DNA from: WLJO01 sp945889085
GTDB taxonomy: Bacteria > Actinomycetota > Acidimicrobiia > Acidimicrobiales > Ilumatobacteraceae
Assembly (NCBI GenBank): GCA_945889085.1
Contig: CAMDBM010000017.1
Span: 1-55,421 of the forward strand
Direction: 5' to 3'
DNA: 55,421 bases
Shown: positions 40,187 to 49,150 of the stretch, piece after piece
Layout of the letters: every line of letters starts with the position of its first letter
Numbering within the stretch: the first letter of the stretch is position 1
Notes under the pieces: model-generated
The model's input: only the letters and a program-made list of their open reading frames with translations
Database searches by the model: none
Told to the model about the DNA's origin: nothing
Position numbers and translations under genes: made by a program

Positions 40187-41236
40187 TCAGTAGCCCAGAC
40201 CGCGCGCCGCCCGGTCGAGCACCACCGGGATGGACCACGCCGTTCGGGCAAGACGCAGGTCGCTGCTCGAGCCATCGGCGTACAGACCGGAGGCGCTCAC
40301 CCAAAACGCCACCGAACGCATGCAGTAGAGCATGTCGTAGTACCGGCATCGCTCCACGTCGATCTCCATCCCAGTCTCGCGCTCGTACTGGCGGAAGAAC
40401 TCATCCCGCGGCACGAGGTTGGAGAGCAAGTCGGTGCCCTCGCGGTTGAGGTCCGACAGCATGTAGGCCACGTCGTACATCGGGTCGCCGATGCACTGTG
40501 TCTCCCAGTCGAGCACCGCGCTCACTCGGTCCTCGTGGATCAACAGGTTGCCCGTGCGGTAGGCGCCGTGGATGAGCGACAGGCGATCGGTCTCGGGCGC
40601 GTTCTCCTCGAGCCAGCAGATGAGGTCCTCGAGAATCGGTTCGTGCACATCTCCGGCGAGGCTCATCAACTCTTTCCACTTGGCCACCTCGCCAAGGGCA
40701 AAGTCCTTGCCCGTGCCGGGAACCCCGAGGAAGTCGAGTCCGGCGGCACGCCAGTCGAGGTTGTGCAGGTCCGCGAGCGCCTGCGTGAAGCTTGCGGGCA
40801 GCACGTCCCGGGCGGCAGCCTCCTGGTAGTAGCGGCGACCCTCGCTCCCCCACGGATTCGGACAGGCACCGGGGACACGGTCCATCACGATGAACGGCTT
40901 GCCGAGGATGTCGGTGTCGCTCTCGTACCAGTACGCCTCGGGGGCGGGCACTGCGGTGTTCTCGAGACACTTGAGCACCCGGAACTGTGTCTCGAGGCTG
41001 GACATGTGGCGCAGCAGCGTGTTGCCCGGGTCGATGCGCACACAGAACGGCCGGCTCACCGCCCTGCCCGCCTCGGTCCACTCGGCGTCGAAGAGCCAGA
41101 TCTCGTGCGACCAGCCGACGGTGGGGCGCTCGATGTTCACGATCCGCAGACCCTGCGCGCCGTCGAGCTTCGTCGACAGGTACGCCTCGATCCGCTGCTG
41201 TCGGTCGTCGGCGGTGCCGGCCTGCTTCGCGCTCAT
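40187..41236 (-). CDS. APH/choline-kinase-fold protein lacking the catalytic Asp
   Basis: A 349-residue kinase-fold protein similar to the ACAD10/11-type phosphotransferase domain. The N-lobe includes SRPFCVRIDPGNTLL and FIVMDRVPG. In the catalytic loop, LIHGAYRTGNLL, Ala225 replaces the Asp that normally acts as base (H-G-D), while His223, Asn230 and the metal-binding Asp243 (VLDWETQCIGDPMYDVAY) remain. The codon is GCC, so this is a clean substitution rather than a reading artefact. It may be a pseudokinase or use another residue. It is last in a three-gene operon with four- and one-base overlaps. Confidence 0.85.
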   Translation of the reverse strand: MSAKQAGTADDRQQRIEAYLSTKLDGAQGLRIVNIERPTVGWSHEIWLFDAEWTEAGRAVSRPFCVRIDPGNTLLRHMSSLETQFRVLKCLENTAVPAPEAYWYESDTDILGKPFIVMDRVPGACPNPWGSEGRRYYQEAAARDVLPASFTQALADLHNLDWRAAGLDFLGVPGTGKDFALGEVAKWKELMSLAGDVHEPILEDLICWLEENAPETDRLSLIHGAYRTGNLLIHEDRVSAVLDWETQCIGDPMYDVAYMLSDLNREGTDLLSNLVPRDEFFRQYERETGMEIDVERCRYYDMLYCMRSVAFWVSASGLYADGSSSDLRLARTAWSIPVVLDRAARGLGY

Positions 41237-41676
41237 GCGGAGAACTCCATGCGCCGGTCTATGTCCGCGCGCAGCGTCACCCGTACCCGTCCGAGCAGCG
41301 CAGCGAACAGGTCGTCGCCAAGCAACGGGCGGTCGGAATACAGCACCCGCACGAGCAAGCAGAGCGTCATCTCGTTGCATCCGCTCTCCAGCGCGGCCAG
41401 CGAGGCCCGCGTGGCATCGGGCAGCGCCGAACCGGCCGTGAGGGCGCGCAGGTCGCGGACGAGTGCCACCGCGTCCTCGGCCTGCTGCGCGGCGTGCGCG
41501 GGTGCCAGTTCCATCTGCTTGGCGACCTTCTCGAGCACTACGGCCGCCATGTATGCCTGCGGCTTGGCCGTGCCGGTGGTGCTCGGTGCGATCACGGACT
41601 TCATCGTGACGCTCAGTCGCACCAGCAGTTCCGCTGCCGGGGTCACCACCGGGCGATCGGGATCCGTTGCACCCAT
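41233..41676 (-). CDS. Small helical hypothetical protein (147 aa)
   Basis: ATG 41676 overlaps the upstream gene stop by one base (TGATG) and its own stop overlaps the kinase-like gene start by four bases (ATGA), so it is firmly in the operon. The product is almost entirely helical and soluble (AAELLVRLSVTMKSVI, PQAYMAAVVLEKVAKQMELAPAHAAQQAEDAVALVRDLRALTAG). I recognise no family or active-site motif. The coupling suggests it works physically with the kinase-fold protein or the beta-rich protein upstream. Confidence 0.75.
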   Translation of the reverse strand: MGATDPDRPVVTPAAELLVRLSVTMKSVIAPSTTGTAKPQAYMAAVVLEKVAKQMELAPAHAAQQAEDAVALVRDLRALTAGSALPDATRASLAALESGCNEMTLCLLVRVLYSDRPLLGDDLFAALLGRVRVTLRADIDRRMEFSA

Positions 41677-42635
41677 CAGTGAGCACCTCCCCGTGCTGCA
41701 CGGCGGAAGTCGGCCCAGTCGTGGACCGGCCACATGTCCTGGTCCTCACCCCATGCCTCAAGGCCATCCATGTCCCAGCGGACGAGACTGTTCACGTCGA
41801 TGAACGTGTGGCGGTTGAGGATGATGCGGTTGACCGGTGTGCCGGTGACGGTGATCGAGCGACCGGACTCGTCCTCGAAGTCCATCTCGATGTGCTCGAT
41901 CCATCCATGTTCGGCATTGCGCCGGACACGACGCTCTCCACCGACGAGGGGAACGGTGATGCCCTTGCGGCGGAGGAAGCCGTAATTCGCGGCTTCCCTC
42001 CCACCGTGCTCGCTCGTTACTGCGAGGAAGGCCTCTTCGGCCGACGCGCAGCCCGTCACGTAGGCCGCCTTGTGCGGCCGGTCCTCGCGCCGACGGCCCC
42101 ATGTGCGGTCGCGTGCGGCGAGGCAGTCAATGGCGACACGCTCCCCGTTCACCACGATGTGGCCGGTGACGCGTCCGAACTGGTCAAAGTGGCGGGCCTT
42201 GCCGAACGTCGACTTCACCGAACGCATCGGTTCGGGCGGCATGATCCCCTCAAACACGAGGTCCACCACCAAACGGCCCGGATCGTCGTAGGTGAGTGCG
42301 TACTTGTTCGTGGGCTCAAGCACCTTGATGCCCACGCCCGTGGGAAGCGTCGCGTTACGGAGATCGGTGTCGAGCGGAATCTGCAGGGTGGAGTAGTTGG
42401 TGGAGTACAGCGCCTCCCAGGGAAGCACGGTGGTGTCGTCCCACACCCACACGCCACCCTGTACCGAACCGACGTTGGGTCGGGCGAGTGTGTAGAACCA
42501 TCCACCGAGCCGCCGAGCCGGGTCGTGGAACGAGAACCAACTCGTCTCAGTGGCCCACCAGTCGTCGCCGAGCCCGGCGAAGTGGAACGCATCATCCTGA
42601 GGTGCAAACGTCGGCGGTGCTTCCTCGGTAGTCAT
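41676..42635 (-). CDS. Hypothetical protein, AttH/DUF7064-like beta-rich fold
   Basis: A 319-residue soluble protein rich in beta segments and Trp (WWATETSWFSFHDPARRLGGWFYTLARP, WVWDDTTVLPWEALYSTNYSTLQIP, GHIVVNGERVAIDCLAARDRTWGRR). The pattern of two lipocalin-like halves with a WGRR-type motif recalls AttH/hydroxyneurosporene synthase-like and DUF7064 proteins found with CoA-ester or terpenoid genes. That resemblance is by eye and tentative. It is the first gene of the operon that ends with the Asp-less kinase-fold protein, and it is divergent from an AMP ligase. Confidence 0.75.
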   Translation of the reverse strand: MTTEEAPPTFAPQDDAFHFAGLGDDWWATETSWFSFHDPARRLGGWFYTLARPNVGSVQGGVWVWDDTTVLPWEALYSTNYSTLQIPLDTDLRNATLPTGVGIKVLEPTNKYALTYDDPGRLVVDLVFEGIMPPEPMRSVKSTFGKARHFDQFGRVTGHIVVNGERVAIDCLAARDRTWGRRREDRPHKAAYVTGCASAEEAFLAVTSEHGGREAANYGFLRRKGITVPLVGGERRVRRNAEHGWIEHIEMDFEDESGRSITVTGTPVNRIILNRHTFIDVNSLVRWDMDGLEAWGEDQDMWPVHDWADFRRAARGGAH

Positions 42636-42725
42636 CGACGTTGTCCTCTCCCGGCACGAATGCGGCCCTGCCCCTACGGCTGACCGATCTGAATCGTAGA
42701 CGACGTTCCACCAGCGAACGAAGTG

Positions 42726-42781
42726 CCTGTACGAATCGTGCAGGCAGCGAGTTTGACCGTGTCGGCCGTGCCACTTACTCT
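42726..42781 (+). promoter_or_regulatory. Promoter with upstream 19-bp palindrome
   Basis: TTGACC (42753-42758) and TACTCT (42776-42781) are separated by exactly 17 bases, a good housekeeping-type promoter for the ligase at 42810. Just upstream, 42726-42744 (CCTGTACG-AAT-CGTGCAGG) is a near-perfect palindrome with one mismatched pair, the size of a TetR-type operator. It lies between divergent operons and could control both. Confidence 0.6.
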
Positions 42782-42809
42782 TCAGCGCACTTCGAGCAGG
42801 GGGAGCCCG

Positions 42810-44336
42810 ATGACCACAATGAACAGCACGGACTGGCTCGCGCACCATGCGCGAACACGACCGAACAAGCTCGCGATCCGCGATCTGATGGATGGCCGCG
42901 ACCTGACCTACGCCGAGATCAACGAGCGGACGAACAGACTGGCATCGGCGCTTGCCCGTGACTTTGGGGTGAAGCCGGGCGACCGCGTGGGCGTGGTGAG
43001 CAAGAACGTCTCGAACATCTTCGAGGTGCAGTTCGCCTGCTGGAAGCTCGGTGCCACCTTCGTTCCCCTCAACTGGCGCCTCGCCGTGCCGGAACTCGCC
43101 TACATCGTCGGCGACTGTGCACCGGTCGTCGTCTTCCACGGGGTGGAGTTCGCCGATGCCGTGGCTCAGTTGGGTGTCAACCAGCGGGTCGCGTGGGACG
43201 CTGACGCAAGCGGTAGGGATGCCTACGAGGAACTGCTGAGGTCGTCAGACACCGAGTATCCGGCCAACGACAACACCCTCGACACCGTGCTCACCATCAT
43301 GTACACCTCGGGCACGACCGGTCACCCCAAGGGCGTCATCATCACGCACGGCATGACGTTGTGGAACGTGGTGAACCAAACCGAACCGTTCCGCACCGGG
43401 CCAACCATGGTGAACATCGTGGTGCTCCCGCTATTCCACACCGGCGGACTGAACTGCTTTGCGAACCCTGCATTCCATTACGGCGGAACGAACGTGATGA
43501 CGGGCGCCTCGTTCGACCCGGCGTTCTGTCTGAAGGTGCTCAGCGACCCGTCTATCGGTGTCACCCATATCCAGATGGTGCCGGCGAACTACCTCTTTAT
43601 GAGCCAGCAGCCGGCGTTCGACACCTCTACCTTCCCGCACATCGTGGCGGCCGGTGTCGGCGGCGCCTCGCCATCAAACACGCTGCTCGACGCGTGGATC
43701 TCCAAGGGAGTCCGGCTCCAGCAGGCCTTCGGCATGACGGAGACCGGTTCGATGGTGATGGCGCTCCCGCCGGAGGACTGCAGCCGCAAGATCGGCTCCT
43801 GCGGCCTCTCGTTCATCCACAACCAGTTGCGCATCGTGGATCCCGACGGCAACGACGTTCCCCGCGGAGAGGCCGGCGAACTGTGGGCCAAGGGACCGAA
43901 CATGACCCCCGGCTACTGGAACCTGCCGGAGGTATCGGCATCGTCGATCACCGACGGGTGGCTGCACACCGGTGATGCGCTTCGCCAGGATGAGGACGGC
44001 TACTTCTATGTCGTGGACCGCATCAAGGACATCTACATCTCGGGTGGCGAGAACGTGTCCCCGGCCGAGATTGAGAACGTGCTCTACCAACTGCCGAGCA
44101 TCGCCGAGTGCGCCGTAATTGGCGTGCCCGACGAGCGCTGGCAGGAGGTTGGTCACGCGTTCATCGCGCTGAAGCCCGGGGCTGCCCTCGACGAGCAGAC
44201 CGTGGCATCGCACTGCGTGAAGAACCTCGCCAAGTTCAAGGTGCCCAAGTACGTGACGTTCGTGGACGCGCTCCCCCACAACGCCACCGGCAAGATCCTG
44301 AAGCGTGAACTGAGGGGATTGCACCCCGGCGCCTGA
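42810..44336 (+). CDS. Acyl-CoA synthetase (AMP-forming ligase)
   Basis: A 508-residue ANL ligase with MYTSGTTGHPKGVIITH, FGMTETGSM, HTGDALRQDEDGYFYVVDRIKDIYISGGENVSPAEIENVL and ATGKILKRELRG. ATG 42810 follows GGGGAG; a longer open frame upstream overlaps the promoter and is rejected. It would activate a carboxylic acid to its CoA ester. It is divergent from the beta-rich/helical/kinase-fold operon and shares a regulatory region with it, so those products may act on the same compound. Confidence 0.92.
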   Translation: MTTMNSTDWLAHHARTRPNKLAIRDLMDGRDLTYAEINERTNRLASALARDFGVKPGDRVGVVSKNVSNIFEVQFACWKLGATFVPLNWRLAVPELAYIVGDCAPVVVFHGVEFADAVAQLGVNQRVAWDADASGRDAYEELLRSSDTEYPANDNTLDTVLTIMYTSGTTGHPKGVIITHGMTLWNVVNQTEPFRTGPTMVNIVVLPLFHTGGLNCFANPAFHYGGTNVMTGASFDPAFCLKVLSDPSIGVTHIQMVPANYLFMSQQPAFDTSTFPHIVAAGVGGASPSNTLLDAWISKGVRLQQAFGMTETGSMVMALPPEDCSRKIGSCGLSFIHNQLRIVDPDGNDVPRGEAGELWAKGPNMTPGYWNLPEVSASSITDGWLHTGDALRQDEDGYFYVVDRIKDIYISGGENVSPAEIENVLYQLPSIAECAVIGVPDERWQEVGHAFIALKPGAALDEQTVASHCVKNLAKFKVPKYVTFVDALPHNATGKILKRELRGLHPGA

Positions 44337-44398
44337 AGCGCCGCAGGTGACCATGCTCCGCTGAAGGCTGCACACCGGTCGCGGTAACGTGCGTACGT

Positions 44399-45628
44399 AT
44401 GCGCCGATTCACTGCTCCCACAATCGTCGCCGCTGTTGCGCTTGCACTTGTCTGCCTCACCGCAGTCTCGCCCCGCGCTGCGCGTGCCGACGGCCCGGGC
44501 TCGGGCACCCCTTGGGTGGTGAGTCTCGGTGACTCGTACATCTCGGGCGAGGCCGGGCGGTGGGCGGGCAACAGCAACTCCAGTTCGCTCTCGGTGGATG
44601 CCGGGGGCTCAGGGGCCTACCTCGACAGTGGCGGTATTTCGGAGACAATCAGTGGCTGCCACCGCAGCACTTCGGCCGAGGTTCACATCGGGCAGTCCGC
44701 CACCGGATCGACCGTCAACAGCCTGAACCTTGCGTGCTCCGGAGCTCGCGCCTCGACGTCGGCGAATGCCGACGGTTCGTTCAAGCCGGGTATCGACTTC
44801 TATAGCTCCGGCGGTCGGAAGGGCCAGGCACTGATGCTGCAGGAGTTTGCCGCCTCGAGGAACGTGCGGATGGTGCTGCTCTCCATCGGCGGCAACAACT
44901 TCGGGTTCGCCTCCATCGTCCAGCGCTGCGTCACCAACTTCCTCACGTCGTCAAGCCTGTTCCCGAACTACTGCTACGACGACAGCGTCGTGTCCTCGAA
45001 CTTCACGAGGTCCAACATCGCGGCGCAGACCGCCGCCATCCAGGGCGCTATCGAGAACGTCAAGCAGGCAATGAACGCTTCCGGGTACACACCGAGCCAG
45101 TACACGATCGTGGTGCAGACGTATCCGTCTCCGGTGCCGAACGGCAGCAGGTTCCGCTACAGCCAGTCCGGGTTCTCCCGTCAGTGGACGGGCGGCTGCG
45201 GCTTCTGGAACCGGGACGCCGACTGGGCGAACGCCACGGCGCTCGGCAGTATCAACGGTGCGGTTCGCAGTGCCGCAGCCGCATCGAACACCTCCGGCAA
45301 CGTACGCGTGCTGGATCTCGCCACGGCCCTCAACGGGCGACGCTTGTGCGAGACGGGTGTCTCCCTGATGGAGAACACCGGGCTCGGGTCCTGGCGTGCA
45401 TCCGGGGCCGCGAATGTCACGGAGTGGGTGGCGCAGATCCGCACCGTCAGCACGATCACCGGGCCGTACTCGGTTCAGGAGAGCCTGCACCCGAACTGGT
45501 GGGGTCAGATGGCAACTCGGAACTGTGTCCGACAGGCCTGGAACAGCGGTGCCCCGCGCGGTGGCGCCTGCACACGCTCAGCGAACGGGCTCACCGCACT
45601 CGGCGAGCCCGTGATGCGCCTCGGCTGA
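44399..45628 (+). CDS. Secreted SGNH/GDSL-family hydrolase
   Basis: A 409-residue exported protein: signal peptide residues 1-30 ending PRAARA, then block I SLGDSYISGEAG (nucleophile Ser46), block III SIGGNNFGFA, and block V ESLHPNWWGQ with the catalytic His. The block V acid is Glu in ES-L-H-P where Asp is usual. Cysteines at several places (SGCHRST, LACSGA, QRCV, YCYDD, GCGF, LCETG, RNCVRQ, ACTR) imply disulfides. Probably an extracellular esterase or lipase. A short hairpin (45662-45680, no T-run) follows the gene. Confidence 0.87.
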   Translation: MRRFTAPTIVAAVALALVCLTAVSPRAARADGPGSGTPWVVSLGDSYISGEAGRWAGNSNSSSLSVDAGGSGAYLDSGGISETISGCHRSTSAEVHIGQSATGSTVNSLNLACSGARASTSANADGSFKPGIDFYSSGGRKGQALMLQEFAASRNVRMVLLSIGGNNFGFASIVQRCVTNFLTSSSLFPNYCYDDSVVSSNFTRSNIAAQTAAIQGAIENVKQAMNASGYTPSQYTIVVQTYPSPVPNGSRFRYSQSGFSRQWTGGCGFWNRDADWANATALGSINGAVRSAAAASNTSGNVRVLDLATALNGRRLCETGVSLMENTGLGSWRASGAANVTEWVAQIRTVSTITGPYSVQESLHPNWWGQMATRNCVRQAWNSGAPRGGACTRSANGLTALGEPVMRLG

Positions 45629-45766
45629 CCCCCGCCCGAACGGGCAACGGGCGACGGGATGCCTCCGTCGTTGGCGGAGGACATTGGACTCTGGCTCCGG
45701 ACCGATTCCGCGCTCATCGTGGTGGTGGGCCGTATCGGTCGGCCCGATCACCATCAATGAGTTCCT

Positions 45767-45979
45767 ATGAAGAAACTCATTGCACTGGCGGGCGCCGTCG
45801 GCCTCGCCGCAACCCTGGGGGTGTCCGCAGCATCGGCGGCTCCGAAGTCTGCTCCGGCCAATTGCGTCGGCAAGGTGATTTCGGTGCACACGAGCGCAGG
45901 ACTCGCCTCCGGGCCCGCGCTGGTAGCGGCCGCCAAGGCGTACTGCTGGGATGGAATCCCGTTCCACACCGCTCCCTGA
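45767..45979 (+). CDS. Small secreted protein (70 aa)
   Basis: MKKLIALAGAVGLAATLG and the SAASA-AP cleavage site form a clear Sec signal peptide; the mature part is about 45 residues, small-residue rich, with two Cys (NCVGKV and YCWDG) that could form one disulfide. No family is recognised. It is a stand-alone unit followed by a very strong terminator, suggesting high expression. Confidence 0.75.
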   Translation: MKKLIALAGAVGLAATLGVSAASAAPKSAPANCVGKVISVHTSAGLASGPALVAAAKAYCWDGIPFHTAP

Positions 45980-46002
45980 TGCCCTGAGGGGTTCAGCGGG
46001 TT

Positions 46003-46044
46003 CAAGCGCCCCCGGGGTCCGCCCCGGGGGCGCTTGTTCTGTCT
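46003..46044 (+). terminator. Strong intrinsic terminator
   Basis: Perfect 15-base arms (46003-46017 and 46022-46036) beginning CAAGCGCCCCCGGGG with tetraloop TCCG, followed by the T-rich TTCTGTCT. It lies 24 bases after the small secreted protein and isolates it from the DUF1800 gene. Confidence 0.9.
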
Positions 46045-46131
46045 GTGGCGGAAAAGAACATCGCGCAAAGTGGGCAGGCCACCGCTCAGCGTGTTATTCT
46101 TCCTCTGGGCTTACGGATGGGCGGAACCACA

Positions 46132-47508
46132 ATGCCGAATCAGGCTGATATTGAACACCTGCTGCGCCGCACGGAGTTCGTCGTGCGATCCGAACGGGTT
46201 GCCGAACTCATGGCGCTCCCCTCGCTGAGTGCAGCAGTCGCGAACATTCTCACGGTGCCCCTGGACCCCGGCACCATGGCGTTCAGCGACACCGCCACCA
46301 CCGAGTCGGCACGGGGCAACGAGTTCTCGGTCTACTGGCTCACCCGCATGGTGTCGAGCCCGCGGCCGGTGCAGGAGCGGATGTCGCTGTTCTGGCACGG
46401 GCACTTCGTGTCGTCGAACCGCAAGGTGGTCAACGCTGCAGCGATGCGTGACCAGATCAACCTGTTCCGCCGCGCCGGCCTCGGCAGCTTCCGCACCCTC
46501 GCCATTGCGATGTCCACCCAGGTGGCGATGCTCGACTACCTCGACAACTACCGCAACCGCAACACGTCGCGCAACGAGAACTTCGCCCGCGAGCTGATGG
46601 AACTGTTCATCCTCGGTGTGGGCAACTACTCCGAGGCAGACGTGCAGGCTTCCAGCGCCGCATGGACCGGACACTCCATTGACAGCGCCACCCAGACATA
46701 CCTCTGGCGCCCCACTTGGCACGACGCCACTCGCAAGACCTTCCTCGGCCGATCGATCAATCTCGGTACGGATCAGACCCTTCACGCCGCCGAGACGATC
46801 AACGTCATGCTCAGCACCGGGATCGTGCCCACCACAGCAACGAACACGGCGAACCGCGGCCGGGCCACCAAACTCGTCGCCGCTGAGCACCTCTCGCGCA
46901 AACTGTGGGCGGAGTTCGCAGGCACCACACCGTCTAACACGGTGGTTGCTGCACTTCGGGATGCCTTGGTGAAGGCAAACTTCTCCATCAAGCCGTGGGT
47001 CACTGCGATGCTGCTGCGGCCAGAGTTCTACGCGACCGATGTCAGGCGCGGACTCGTGCGCTCGCCGATCATCGCTGCCATCGGCGGCCTCGCAGCCACC
47101 GGTGTCACCCCGAGCACGTCCTGGGTGTACGACCTGAACGACATGGGGCAGCGACCGCTTTACCCGCCGAACGTGAGCGGTTGGCGGACGAACGGGTACT
47201 GGCTCAGTGCCGCAGCAATGACCGCACGCGCCACGCTCGCCGGGAAGATGTATTCGCTGGTGAAGTCCACGTATTCCACGGAGAACCTGATGCGCCTGCC
47301 CGGTGGCACCATCACCCGGCAGGAGATCGAGGTCACCTACCAGTACCGACAGGCTGAACTCGTGCAGCGACTCTGCGACCTCATGCGTGTCCGTCTCTGT
47401 GCCGAATCGATGAGCGCACTCGTTGCATTCACGAACAGTGCGCCGCTCTACCAACGACCGGATCTCGTGAAACTCATCCTGCTCACCCCCGACATGCACA
47501 TCGCCTGA
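46132..47508 (+). CDS. DUF1800 domain protein
   Basis: About 458 residues from ATG 46132 (ATG 46117 is possible; TATTCT at 46095-46100 is a fair -10 box). DUF1800 marks are QADIEHLLRRTEF, the heme-like/transport-unknown core WHGHFVSSNRKV, MLDYLDNYRNRN, the diagnostic NENFARELMELFILGVGNYSEADV, and PPNVSGWRTNGYWLS. No signal peptide is seen. These proteins are always encoded next to a DUF1501 protein, as here; the pair is widespread in planctomycetes, proteobacteria and actinomycetes, and its biochemical role is unknown. The gap to the DUF1501 gene is 10 bases. Confidence 0.9.
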   Translation: MPNQADIEHLLRRTEFVVRSERVAELMALPSLSAAVANILTVPLDPGTMAFSDTATTESARGNEFSVYWLTRMVSSPRPVQERMSLFWHGHFVSSNRKVVNAAAMRDQINLFRRAGLGSFRTLAIAMSTQVAMLDYLDNYRNRNTSRNENFARELMELFILGVGNYSEADVQASSAAWTGHSIDSATQTYLWRPTWHDATRKTFLGRSINLGTDQTLHAAETINVMLSTGIVPTTATNTANRGRATKLVAAEHLSRKLWAEFAGTTPSNTVVAALRDALVKANFSIKPWVTAMLLRPEFYATDVRRGLVRSPIIAAIGGLAATGVTPSTSWVYDLNDMGQRPLYPPNVSGWRTNGYWLSAAAMTARATLAGKMYSLVKSTYSTENLMRLPGGTITRQEIEVTYQYRQAELVQRLCDLMRVRLCAESMSALVAFTNSAPLYQRPDLVKLILLTPDMHIA

Positions 47509-47518
47509 GGAGACCACC

Positions 47519-48844
47519 GTGACCGACCCAGACATCTCCACGAGCGACGCACTCGCCCTGCTCAGCCAGCACAACGACGACTCGCCCGCCGGGGTCGACC
47601 GGCGTCGCTTCCTCCGACTCGTCGGCATGGGCGCGGGCGCCGGGATCGCCGGCACCCTCGGCGGCGGTTCGCTGCTGGACCGGGTGCTCCCCGGTCATGA
47701 CGCGTCCGCCTGGGCGGCAGGACCCATCGGCGCAAACGACGGCGTGCTCATCGTCATCGGCATGTACGGCGGCAATGACGGGCTCAACATGGTGGCCCCG
47801 GTGACCGACCCGGACTACGCAGCACAGCGCGGAACGCTTGCCCTCCGTCCCGACACCTCGCTGCTCATCGACGCGGAGACGGGGTTGCACCCCAACCTCA
47901 CCGAGTTGAAGGCGCGCTGGGACCTCGGACAACTCGCCATCGTGGAGGGCGTCGGCTACCCGAACCCCGATCTTTCCCACTTCACCTCCATGGCGAACTG
48001 GATGTCCGGCCGCCCAGGCTCGCTGCCCACCACCGGATGGCTCGGTCGCTGGCTCGATGGCTATCTCGCCGGCACGCGTGATCTCCATGCCGCCGCCTCC
48101 ATCGGTTCGTCGGTTCCCCTCACACTCGTCGGTGCCACCGCACGCGCCACGGCCGTCCCCGAGCGCCAACCCACCTTCGGAGCCGATACCACGAACTCCG
48201 GAACGCGCGCATCGAACACAATCCGCTCGATGGCCACGGCAAATCAGGGTGCGTGGCACGCCGCAGTTTCCTCGGCGTTTGTCGACGGACTCGACGTGGG
48301 CAAGACCCTCGCACCGGTGATCCCCGCCACGGGTATCGCCTCCGGTGAACTGTCCAAGCCGCTCGAGGTTGCTGCGCACCTCGTCAACGCCAACCTCGGT
48401 TTCCGCATCGTCAATATCGGTTGGGGAGACTTCGACAGCCACGCCTCGGAGGCCACCATGCACGGTACGCGCATGGCCGAACTCAACGAGGGCGTGCGCC
48501 GTTTCTACGAGGTACTCCTCCCGGAGTGGGGCAACCGGGTCACCTTCATGACCTTCTCCGAGTTCGGCCGCACCTCGTGGGAGAATGCCGGAGGGGGCAC
48601 CGACCACGGCACCGCGTCCTCGCAGTTGGTCTTCGGCGCCAACGTGAAGGGTGGCCGCTACGGACAGCGCCCAAGCCTCGCGAATATCGCTCGTTGGCAG
48701 CGTCTCACCCACCATGTGGACCTGCGCTCGTATTACACCTCAATCCTCGACGGATGGATGGGCGGCGGTGCATCGGGGCTTCTCGGCGGCACGTACGAGA
48801 ACCTCGGTCTCTTCGCTGCAGGACCGGGCCAGACCCCCGTCTGA
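47519..48844 (+). CDS. DUF1501 domain protein with Tat signal
   Basis: A 441-residue exported protein beginning with GTG 47519 after GAGGAG. The twin-arginine motif RRRFL (28-32) and the following hydrophobic stretch (VGMGAGAGIAGTLGG) indicate export as a folded protein by the Tat route. DUF1501 belongs to the alkaline-phosphatase/sulfatase-like fold; VIGMYGGNDGLNMVAPV, GDFDSHASEA, FSEFGRTSWENAGGGTDHGTAS are its conserved metal-site-like segments. Enzymatic activity is not established. It works with the DUF1800 partner upstream. Confidence 0.9.
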   Translation: MTDPDISTSDALALLSQHNDDSPAGVDRRRFLRLVGMGAGAGIAGTLGGGSLLDRVLPGHDASAWAAGPIGANDGVLIVIGMYGGNDGLNMVAPVTDPDYAAQRGTLALRPDTSLLIDAETGLHPNLTELKARWDLGQLAIVEGVGYPNPDLSHFTSMANWMSGRPGSLPTTGWLGRWLDGYLAGTRDLHAAASIGSSVPLTLVGATARATAVPERQPTFGADTTNSGTRASNTIRSMATANQGAWHAAVSSAFVDGLDVGKTLAPVIPATGIASGELSKPLEVAAHLVNANLGFRIVNIGWGDFDSHASEATMHGTRMAELNEGVRRFYEVLLPEWGNRVTFMTFSEFGRTSWENAGGGTDHGTASSQLVFGANVKGGRYGQRPSLANIARWQRLTHHVDLRSYYTSILDGWMGGGASGLLGGTYENLGLFAAGPGQTPV

Positions 48845-49006
48845 TCAACGGCGGACAGGTAACTGTCCTGAACGGCGACGTGGGGTCGAATCGGTATGCA
48901 TGTGGTCGACGTCCATGACATCAGACCCCGCTGAGCGTTCCGAAACGCCGGGAGTCTGCTGTGGTGGCGGCAGTCGCCCGCTGCATCACAGGTTGGAGTG
49001 TCGGTT

Positions 49007-49150
49007 ATGGCGTTTTTCCTTTGGATTCTGGCGGTGTTTCTGGTGGTCTCCGGCATCGTCGCCATCATGCGCAAGGAGTTGCTGTGGGGAATCGTCCTCA
49101 TCATCGTTGGACTTCTGGTCGGCCCCGGGGGCGCCAGCATCTTCACCTAG
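49007..49150 (+). CDS. GPGG-motif small membrane protein (47 aa)
   Basis: MAFFLWILAVFLVVSGIVAI forms one helix, a short basic loop (MRKELLWG) follows, and IVLIIVGLLVGPGGASIF forms a second helix ending in the GPGG motif that I associate with small actinobacterial membrane proteins of this size. GGAG lies eight bases before ATG 49007. Both ends would face the same side of the membrane. The role is unknown; it is a real gene by ribosome binding site, helical pattern and motif, although short enough to be missed by length cut-offs. Confidence 0.75.
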   Translation: MAFFLWILAVFLVVSGIVAIMRKELLWGIVLIIVGLLVGPGGASIFT

